Below, piece after piece: positions 58,025 through 64,000 of a stretch of 64,000 nucleotides of DNA. Made by a program: the position numbers and the translations under genes. The notes beneath the pieces are model-generated. The model ran no database searches. It was not told the origin of the DNA and saw only the letters and a list, made by a program, of their open reading frames with translations. Within the stretch, counting starts at the first letter, position 1. The number at the start of each line of letters is the position of its first letter. The DNA comes from Altererythrobacter sp. BO-6 (GTDB lineage: Bacteria > Pseudomonadota > Alphaproteobacteria > Sphingomonadales > Sphingomonadaceae): contig NZ_CP049259.1 of the NCBI RefSeq assembly GCF_011047315.1, forward strand, positions 2,585,001 through 2,649,000, written 5' to 3'.

Positions 58025-58963
58025 ATGTACGGCAAGTTTGATGGTCTCGATCGGTTGGCGCAAGCATTGATCGGATTGGCCGCGCTGATGGCGCTTGCGA
58101 ATGGCGCTTTCATGCTGATCGACCCCTTCGGCTGGTATGACTTCGTCGGCACCGTCAAAGCATCCGGGCCGCCCAACGCGCACTTTATCCGCGACATCGG
58201 GATCGCCTTTGCGATTTCCGGCCTGCTGCTGGTCTATGCCGCGCTCAATCCGGCGCTGCGCTGGGGCAGCGCGGTGGTGGGCAACCTGTTCCCGACTTTG
58301 CACGGGGTCCTACATATTTATGAAGTCCTGGTGGGCATTTGCAGCCCGGACATCTTCTGGCGCGATGCGCCCGGCGTCCTTGGGCCGGCAATTGCCGTGT
58401 GGAGCGCGATCGGCATCCAGCTGGCGCGCAAGCGCGTCTCGCCGGTGCCCTTGCCCAAGCCGCTATTCGTCAGCGTGATGCAGTGCATGGTGGGCGATGC
58501 GGAGCCCTATTACGGGGACCTGTCCAAGGCGGGCGGTTTCGCGGTCGAGAAATTCCAGCACGCCATGGTGCTCTCAGGCCATTATTTCCACGCGCCGAAG
58601 GACTTGATCCACATGGCGCGGCTGGGATCGACCAGGGCGGAGGATTGCGGCCCCTGCGTCGAGATCGTGCGGGGGATTGCGCTCGCGGACGGGATGGATG
58701 CCGCGCGCCTGCAAAACGCACTGGTCGGAAAGCCCGAAAGCGATAGCGATGCGCTAGCCTATGAATTCGGCGCTGCCATCGCCAGCGGGGATGCGCCAGT
58801 TGCCGCAGTATTGGGTGACCGGATCGAGGCGCTCCATGACCGCAAGATACGCACCGAACTGACGCTGGCGGCGGCGAGTGGCCGCCTGTTCCCTGCCATC
58901 AAGCGGGGGCTGGGCTATGCTTCGGCCTGCACAATCCCGCGCCTAGCCGAACACCCGCTTTAG
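58025..58963 (+). CDS. Membrane protein fused to an AhpD-like (carboxymuconolactone decarboxylase) domain
   Basis: A 312-residue two-part protein. The N-terminal third has about four hydrophobic segments (about 10-32, 54-76, 80-98, 115-132). The C-terminal part resembles AhpD/CMD proteins and carries Cys208-Gly-Pro-Cys211 followed by a helix (VEIVRGIALADGM), a thioredoxin-like CXXC rather than a full AhpD E-C-X2-C-H site. A membrane-tethered thiol peroxidase/reductase-type role is inferred. Its 3' end overlaps the esterase gene by 21 bp. Confidence 0.75.
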   Translation: MYGKFDGLDRLAQALIGLAALMALANGAFMLIDPFGWYDFVGTVKASGPPNAHFIRDIGIAFAISGLLLVYAALNPALRWGSAVVGNLFPTLHGVLHIYEVLVGICSPDIFWRDAPGVLGPAIAVWSAIGIQLARKRVSPVPLPKPLFVSVMQCMVGDAEPYYGDLSKAGGFAVEKFQHAMVLSGHYFHAPKDLIHMARLGSTRAEDCGPCVEIVRGIALADGMDAARLQNALVGKPESDSDALAYEFGAAIASGDAPVAAVLGDRIEALHDRKIRTELTLAAASGRLFPAIKRGLGYASACTIPRLAEHPL

Positions 58964-59977
58964 GAACGCATCGACCACTGGCGTTGCCGGGTAATCGGGA
59001 TCGCCCAGCAAGCGGTTGATTTCCGCATGGCCCTTGAGGCCGCGCCCTTCGAACCCCTGCACCTTCGCATCGGTACCTGCGCGGCGCAGCGCTTCGCCTA
59101 GGCCGTTGCTCTGCGCGGTACCGTCGCGCCGCTGGACGTGCAGGATGAGGAAGGATGGGGCGTTGGGGGCAGCCGCGTGCAGCGTCGGCGATAGCGCCTT
59201 TTGCCGCTCGGGATCGGTGCCGAATGCCTGCTTATAAGTGTCCCCCATCAACAGGGCGTTCTCGTCCATCTGCTCGGGTACGTTGTAAGCCGCCCCATCG
59301 AGCGGGATCACACCCTTGATATCGGCATAGGAAAGGCCCGCAGCGCGGAGATATTGCGGATCTGTGCCGACCAGCGCGACCAGGTGCGCGCCCGCGCTAT
59401 GGCCCATCAACACCACCTTGCGGCGGTCGATCTTGAGCCGCTCTGCCTCGGCCAGCAATTTGGCGACCGCGCTGGCAACATCGGCCGCCTGCTGTTCGAC
59501 CGCGGCATCGGGCACCAGCCGGTAATTGATCGAGGCAAAGTGGTATCCTTGCTCGTTGTAATGCGGGGCCTTGAACTGGCCGGTGGCATTGCCCTTGTCG
59601 CCGCGCTTCCACCCACCGCCATGGACGAAGATCACCAGCGGGGCGGGTTTTGAGACTGTCGCCGGATAGAAATCGAGCTTCTGAAGCTGATCGGTGCCAT
59701 AGGTGAGTTCGCTTGCCGCGCTGCCGCCCGCGGTGCGTGGTGCCGTGCCGGTTTCGCCGCGCCGCGCCTGCATCCGTTCGCGCAGGCTCTGTTGGCAAGT
59801 TTCGCTCAATTGGCCGCGCTTTTCCGCCATGCAGCTGCGGATTTGTGACCGGTCCGAGCCGCACAACTGCACGATCTCCTGGCGGCATTGTGCGGGCAGG
59901 CGCGCGCGGTCCTGCGCAAAGGCGGTGAAGGTGACGGAGGCAGCGAGGCCGGCGATGATCCAGTGGGCAGCACGCAT
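58943..59977 (-). CDS. Exported alpha/beta hydrolase with N-terminal Cys-rich repeat
   Basis: A 344-residue secreted esterase-like protein. After a signal peptide (TFTAFAQ) comes a small cysteine-rich module (Cys31, 39, 49, 61) resembling the GLG1/Cys-rich repeat, then an alpha/beta hydrolase of the HSL/BD-FAE kind with oxyanion motif HGGGW (119-123) and nucleophile Ser194 in GHSAGAH. The candidate Asp and His are near the C-terminus. The substrate is unknown. Confidence 0.85.
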   Translation of the reverse strand: MRAAHWIIAGLAASVTFTAFAQDRARLPAQCRQEIVQLCGSDRSQIRSCMAEKRGQLSETCQQSLRERMQARRGETGTAPRTAGGSAASELTYGTDQLQKLDFYPATVSKPAPLVIFVHGGGWKRGDKGNATGQFKAPHYNEQGYHFASINYRLVPDAAVEQQAADVASAVAKLLAEAERLKIDRRKVVLMGHSAGAHLVALVGTDPQYLRAAGLSYADIKGVIPLDGAAYNVPEQMDENALLMGDTYKQAFGTDPERQKALSPTLHAAAPNAPSFLILHVQRRDGTAQSNGLGEALRRAGTDAKVQGFEGRGLKGHAEINRLLGDPDYPATPVVDAFLKRVFG

Positions 59978-60061
59978 TACATATCTCCCTGTAATCGCGG
60001 AGATGTTACGCGCTACGTGCGGGAACTCCAGTCGCGGATTGTCGCAAGCTGTCGCAACCCT

Positions 60062-61480
60062 TTACGGTTGCATGAAGCCCAGATCGGGGCGCGCAAACCG
60101 GCCGATATTGGGCGCGATGCTGGGCAGCTCGCTGGCCGACACACCAAACCATTTGGCGAGCGTGGCCGAATATTCGTCCACCGATGTACTGGGCAGCAAG
60201 CGGCCCCGGCCAACCTGGTCGTCTGAATCGACCGAGACTTGCGGGGCTGTGCCGTAGAAGCGGCCTCCGTTGACCGCGCCGCCGAGGATGAAATGATGTC
60301 CACCCCAGCCGTGATCGCTGCCGTCCCCGTTCGAAGTAAGCGTGCGGCCGAAATCGGACGCGGTGAAGGTGGTCACCTGGTTGGCAACGCCCATTTCCAC
60401 GGTAGCACGGTAAAAGGCGTCCAATGCGAAATCGACCTGCCCCAGCAATGCATCGTGCGATCCCAGCAGGCCATCGTGGTGGTCGAACCCGCCGATGCTG
60501 ACCAGGAACACCTGGCGCGCGACTCCCAGGCTGGCGCGTGCGGCAATCAGCCGTGCCACCACCGACAATTGCGCGGCGAGCCGGTTGCCGGTGCCGAAGT
60601 CGGTCGTCAGCGAACTGGTCGCGAGCGCGTTGTTGACGAAACCGCCATATTCGATCGATCGCGCCATGGTCTGCGCGTAGTCGGCTTCGAGCACATGGCC
60701 GTTGTGCGTGCGGAGCAATGCAGTCAGTGCATCGCGGGCGGCGTTGGATGAATAGACCCTCCGGCCGAGTCCGCCGATCGTTACCGCGCCGCTGCTCGAA
60801 ACCTGATAGGGCAGGGCGTTCTGACCTGACAGGAAAACGGCGTTGCCGGTCGCATTGATCGCGGTGAACATCGAATTGGTGTTTGACGAAAGCGCCAGAT
60901 CGCCCATCCGCCCGCCCCAGCCGGTGACCGAACCTTCCGGGGCAGAACTTTGCCAGGTCGATTGCTGGTCATTGTGCGAAAACAGCTTCGGCGGCTTGGG
61001 AAAGCTGACGTTATTCTGGCTTTCGTATTGTGCCTTGGTCAGCGGCACGATCAGCGGCCCGACATTGAGCAAGGGTGCCATTGCTCCTTGGTCGAACAGC
61101 GCCTTGAGCCGGGGCATGGTCGGCGCCAGCGCATAGCGGATATCGTCGGTCAGCACTTGCGATGTCGGCTGGGTCAAGACCGTGTTGGCAAGGCTTGCTT
61201 GTGAAAGCGCGATACCGCCAGTGCCGCCGCCGCCACGGATCGCTGCGTAACGGTCATAATTGGGCTGGTCGAACGGGATCAGCGTGTTGCCATAGTCATT
61301 ACCGCCATAGAGGAAGACGCAAACCAGCGCCTTGTACCCCCCGCCCGAACTGAACGCCGCGGCTTCGCCGATACCGGCGAGGCCCAGCGCATAGCTCGCA
61401 GCTGATCCGGCGACGGCCAATTGCCCTGTGCGCTGCATGAAAGCGCGGCGCGAAATCTCGGTATCTTTGCCGATGAACAT
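60062..61480 (-). CDS. DUF1501 family exported protein, Tat substrate
   Basis: A 472-residue protein with a twin-arginine signal (SRRAFMQRTG, about residues 10-19) and hydrophobic stretch, so it is exported folded. DUF1501 proteins are sulfatase-like folds of unknown activity; visible are FLYGGNDYGNTLIP, SIGGFDHHDGL and SDHGWGGHHFILGG, which could bind metal. The gene follows the DUF1800 gene by 13 bp; this pair is a recurrent module in bacteria. Confidence 0.9.
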   Translation of the reverse strand: MFIGKDTEISRRAFMQRTGQLAVAGSAASYALGLAGIGEAAAFSSGGGYKALVCVFLYGGNDYGNTLIPFDQPNYDRYAAIRGGGGTGGIALSQASLANTVLTQPTSQVLTDDIRYALAPTMPRLKALFDQGAMAPLLNVGPLIVPLTKAQYESQNNVSFPKPPKLFSHNDQQSTWQSSAPEGSVTGWGGRMGDLALSSNTNSMFTAINATGNAVFLSGQNALPYQVSSSGAVTIGGLGRRVYSSNAARDALTALLRTHNGHVLEADYAQTMARSIEYGGFVNNALATSSLTTDFGTGNRLAAQLSVVARLIAARASLGVARQVFLVSIGGFDHHDGLLGSHDALLGQVDFALDAFYRATVEMGVANQVTTFTASDFGRTLTSNGDGSDHGWGGHHFILGGAVNGGRFYGTAPQVSVDSDDQVGRGRLLPSTSVDEYSATLAKWFGVSASELPSIAPNIGRFARPDLGFMQP

Positions 61481-61493
61481 CGTCTGCGCTCCC

Positions 61494-63347
61494 TTACCGC
61501 TGGACCAGGTAGTCGTTGGAAACCATCACCAGCAGAACGGCGATGTGGATGCGCCGCCGCTTGGTCGCGTCATCGGAGGTTTGCGTGACCGTTTCCGCCT
61601 GCATCGCGGTCAGGATCGTGTCGCGGGTCGATTGCGACAGCTGCTTGCCGGTCAGCAGCAGATCGAGCCGTTCGAGCAGGGCGGGTGCGTCATGCGCGAT
61701 TGCCAGTTCCTCCGTGTAGGTGGCCTTGACGTCGGAGACCCAGCCGCCCGAGCCGTCGACCGATCGCTCCATGAAATTGACATAGGAGGCGACGGTGTTC
61801 TCGTTGACGATCTGGAATTCGGGCGCCACCATGTTGCGGGTCGCGGCCTGCGAATTGAGCGGTACGAAGCCGGGCCGGAAATAGTTGAATACCGAGGGGG
61901 AACGCAGCGGCGACTGGCCGAGCCGGCTGGCGCTGTCGCTCAGGTCCGGGATCGCCCAATTGCCTGATGCGGATTGTGCCCCGAAAGTGCGGCCCCATTG
62001 GGAAAAGCGCACCATCGGTTCGCGCAGCTTGCCGTACTGCGGGTTGGTGAGGCCTGCGGATGAGAGCGCTTCGTCATCGAGCAGTATCGCCTTGAACACG
62101 GCGCGCATGTCACCGCGCCGCCCGCTGCCATTGTTGTTGAACACGCCTGCAACCCGTTGGACGTAAGCGGGCGAGGGGTTGCTGGTCACCAGCCGCTGGA
62201 TCATCTGCTGAGCGAAGAATGGCCCGACATTGGGATGATTGAACAGCGCGTCGAGCGTTTGTCGCAGCGTTTCGACCGCGCCCGTTCCGGCGGGGATAGT
62301 AGTCCCGAGGAAGCTCTTGGCTTCGTCCGAGTGATAGCCGGTCGTGCGCGGCCTGCGCCATTTGGCCGGATCGGCCGTCATCGGCTGGCGGACGTAGAGC
62401 GGGTTCTGGATCTGGGTGGTCGAACCGGGCGAGGCGGGTGTGAAGGTAACGCCGGTATAGTCGTAATCATATCCGGTGAACGCCTTGGCGATCTCCGTCA
62501 CATCGTCATTGTCATAGGTCTCGATCGGATTGCCGCTGGCGTTTGTCTTCGGCGTTCCGTCGAGATTGAGTTCGTAGAGCCCGATCGAGAACAGCTGCAT
62601 CACCTCGCGCCCGAAATTCTCGTCAGGTACGCGGCCGGTGTTCGGGTCTGCCTTGCGGTTGCCCAGGGTGTTCAGGAACACGCCCAATGCGGGGTTGAGC
62701 GTGATCGCTTCCAGCAGATCGCGGAAATTGCCGAAGGCGTGACGGTTCAGCGTGTCCCAGTAATAGCCCATCGCCTGGCTGCGCCAGGTGATATCGACCG
62801 AGTTGAGCGAGACGACGAAGAATTCGGACAGTGCCAGCGCCGCACGTTTGCGCACCCCGCTGTTGCCAGCCATCAGCTCGCTCCAGATCATCCGGTCGGC
62901 GATACCGGAGTTGAAGTAATACTGGTTGCTGTCGATATTGTCGTAACCACGCGAGGAGAAGAATTGCTCGGCGGTTTGGTCGTTGGCGAGCGACATCTGC
63001 GCATCAAGCCAGGGCTCATATCCGTTTGCGCGCACATCTGCGATTGAAGCCGTTGAAGCGGCAAGCGAAGCATGAAGGATAAACCGCGCGGCCTCCGCGT
63101 CGGTCTGCGGTTTGACGACTGTAGGGCCGGAACTGCCTCCGCCGATTGCCCCGCCGCCTGAACCACCGCCACCGCCGCAAGCCGCGGTGGCCAAGGCCAG
63201 GCCGGCTATTGCTGCGCTACGAGCTTGTACACCACGTTCGCTCCGGGTTGTGGAGTTGTCGGTTGGCGCGGCAGGCTCGGCCGCTTCAAGCACATCTTCC
63301 CTCAAGCGACCCGGCTCCTGCTTCCTGTCCCGGTCATCGCCTCCCAT
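61494..63347 (-). CDS. DUF1800 family exported protein
   Basis: A 617-residue protein with an N-terminal hydrophobic stretch ending in a lipobox-like TAAC and a Gly run, so probably a lipoprotein, though the 45-residue polar start is unusual and the start is not certain. The body is DUF1800: NPALGVFLNTLGNRKADPNTGRVPDENFGREVMQLFSIG (in part) is its signature. DUF1800 and DUF1501 proteins are co-encoded; their function is unknown, with suggested roles in surface polymer or secreted-protein handling. Confidence 0.9.
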   Translation of the reverse strand: MGGDDRDRKQEPGRLREDVLEAAEPAAPTDNSTTRSERGVQARSAAIAGLALATAACGGGGGSGGGAIGGGSSGPTVVKPQTDAEAARFILHASLAASTASIADVRANGYEPWLDAQMSLANDQTAEQFFSSRGYDNIDSNQYYFNSGIADRMIWSELMAGNSGVRKRAALALSEFFVVSLNSVDITWRSQAMGYYWDTLNRHAFGNFRDLLEAITLNPALGVFLNTLGNRKADPNTGRVPDENFGREVMQLFSIGLYELNLDGTPKTNASGNPIETYDNDDVTEIAKAFTGYDYDYTGVTFTPASPGSTTQIQNPLYVRQPMTADPAKWRRPRTTGYHSDEAKSFLGTTIPAGTGAVETLRQTLDALFNHPNVGPFFAQQMIQRLVTSNPSPAYVQRVAGVFNNNGSGRRGDMRAVFKAILLDDEALSSAGLTNPQYGKLREPMVRFSQWGRTFGAQSASGNWAIPDLSDSASRLGQSPLRSPSVFNYFRPGFVPLNSQAATRNMVAPEFQIVNENTVASYVNFMERSVDGSGGWVSDVKATYTEELAIAHDAPALLERLDLLLTGKQLSQSTRDTILTAMQAETVTQTSDDATKRRRIHIAVLLVMVSNDYLVQR

Positions 63348-63409
63348 TGGCGCTGACCTGCAAAAGCCCCCATAGCTGAATGTCTTGCGCGAGTTCTTAC
63401 CGCTCAGAC

Positions 63410-63425
63410 TTAGCTTGAAATTAAC
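63410..63425. promoter_or_regulatory. Possible degenerate CtrA box upstream of the DUF1800 gene
   Basis: TTAG-CTTGAAA-TTAAC differs from the CtrA consensus TTAA-N7-TTAAC by one base and lies about 65 bp upstream of the DUF1800 start. A single near match is weak evidence. Confidence 0.25.
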
Positions 63426-63520
63426 TATCCCAGCGGGCTGTCGTTGGCGAAGGGATAACCGTTCCGGCCAGCGAGCAATTGCAACGACTGGTCGCGAATT
63501 TCGCGATTAGTGCTATGCAT
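63425..63520 (-). CDS. Possible 31-residue small ORF
   Basis: ATG at 63520 with GGGAGG 9 nt upstream opens a 31-codon frame (MHSTNREIRDQSLQLLAGRN...). Its only support is the ribosome-binding site; the 280-bp gap between the DUF1800 gene and purA holds no other gene that I recognise. It may be chance. Confidence 0.25.
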   Translation of the reverse strand: MHSTNREIRDQSLQLLAGRNGYPFANDSPLG

Positions 63521-63628
63521 GAGTTCATGCCTCCCATGGCAGGTCTGGACAATCGCGCCTTGGTGCTTGCCCTCGGCCACGCCAACGCCTAGGCCCGCGC
63601 GGTTTGTCTGCCAGATGAGAGTTTCCGC

Positions 63629-64000
63629 ATGGCCAATGTTACCGTGATCGGCGCCCAATGGGGCGATGAGGGCAAGGGCAAGATTGTCGACTGGCTGGCC
63701 AGCCGCGCCGATGCTGTCGTCCGCTTCCAGGGCGGGCACAATGCCGGGCACACGCTGGTGGTGGGCGGCACCACTTACAAGCTTTCGCTGCTGCCCTCCG
63801 GCATCGTGACCGGCACCCTCAGCATCATCGGCAATGGCGTGGTGCTCGATCCGTGGCACCTCAAGACAGAGATCGAAAAACTGGAAAGCCAGGGCGTCAG
63901 CATCACCGATGACAATTTCGCCATCGCTGACAATTGCCCGCTGATCCTGCCGATCCACCGCGATCTTGATGGCTTGCGCGAAACGGCCGCCGGCAGCGGC
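63629..64000 (+). CDS. purA: Adenylosuccinate synthetase (5' part)
   Basis: First step from IMP to AMP: GTP-dependent ligation of aspartate. The first 124 codons are inside the window and carry the family start [11 protein letters not shown] (GTP loop with the catalytic Asp), GGHNAGHT (catalytic His) and LLPSGI. The rest lies beyond the edge. Confidence 0.96.
   Translation, partial: MANVTVIGAQWGDEGKGKIVDWLASRADAVVRFQGGHNAGHTLVVGGTTYKLSLLPSGIVTGTLSIIGNGVVLDPWHLKTEIEKLESQGVSITDDNFAIADNCPLILPIHRDLDGLRETAAGSG

Overview
This is a GC-rich, gene-dense chromosomal window from an alphaproteobacterium. Gene content and order point to the Sphingomonadales, most likely an Erythrobacteraceae member: a complete dcw cluster, a GTP-binding-fold FtsZ with a long acidic linker, the cobA-DUF2849-cysI-DUF934-cysH sulfite operon, a serC-serA-hisZ string, and a REP-like inverted repeat of the kind common in sphingomonads. 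No phage, plasmid, IS element or CRISPR array is visible. The genus is an inference.

Layout. 1-1797 is an S9 peptidase cut by the window edge. 1889-5186 holds a DNA glycosylase (frameshifted), a 2Fe-2S ferredoxin, a cysteine synthase and two small membrane proteins. 5187-24479 is the division and wall cluster mraZ-rsmH-ftsL-ftsI-murE-murF-mraY-murD-ftsW-murG-murC-murB-ddl-ftsQ-ftsA-ftsZ, mostly joined by 4-nt ATGA/GTGA overlaps and preceded by a 10-bp-periodic array that looks like MraZ boxes. 24572-29207 has a TPR/SPOR protein, YbjN protein, proC, a Bax-inhibitor-1 protein and a lipoprotein. 29370-31738 has tRNA-Ala(CGC) and a cobalamin riboswitch in front of a BtuB-type receptor. 31790-35414 has obgE, proB, a nucleotide-sugar-epimerase-like protein and a lipoprotein. 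35482-43871 (minus strand) carries assimilatory sulfur genes, an MscS channel, a Cys/Met-metabolism PLP enzyme and a sulfurtransferase. 43977-48165 has queF, putA and tRNA-Thr(TGT). 48219-52906 has rarA, a PadR regulator and a glycosyltransferase. 53074-57451 has serC, serA, hisZ and a Rid-family protein. 57458-63347 has an Rrf2 regulator divergent from a membrane/AhpD-like fusion, an esterase, and a DUF1501/DUF1800 pair. 63629 onward is the start of purA.

The strongest general observation is that eight genes (alkA-like, murE, murB, ftsA, a SPOR gene, btuB, a metC-like gene, queF) are each interrupted by a single-base indel, five of them in homopolymer or short-run contexts. Because murE, murB and ftsA are normally essential, sequencing error is more likely than real decay. 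One result is a false 757-residue fusion of a PLP lyase to an MscS channel; another is a false C-terminus on FtsA. Separately, the cysteine synthase has Arg where the family has its PLP-binding Lys.

Candidates for undescribed biology are: a 34-residue ORF between cysI and the DUF934 gene, joined to both neighbours by the same 8-nt ATGGCTRA overlap that also joins DUF934 to cysH; and a divergent pair at 57458-58963, an Rrf2 regulator with four clustered cysteines facing a protein that fuses membrane helices to an AhpD-like domain with a CGPC motif, with a clean palindrome between them.
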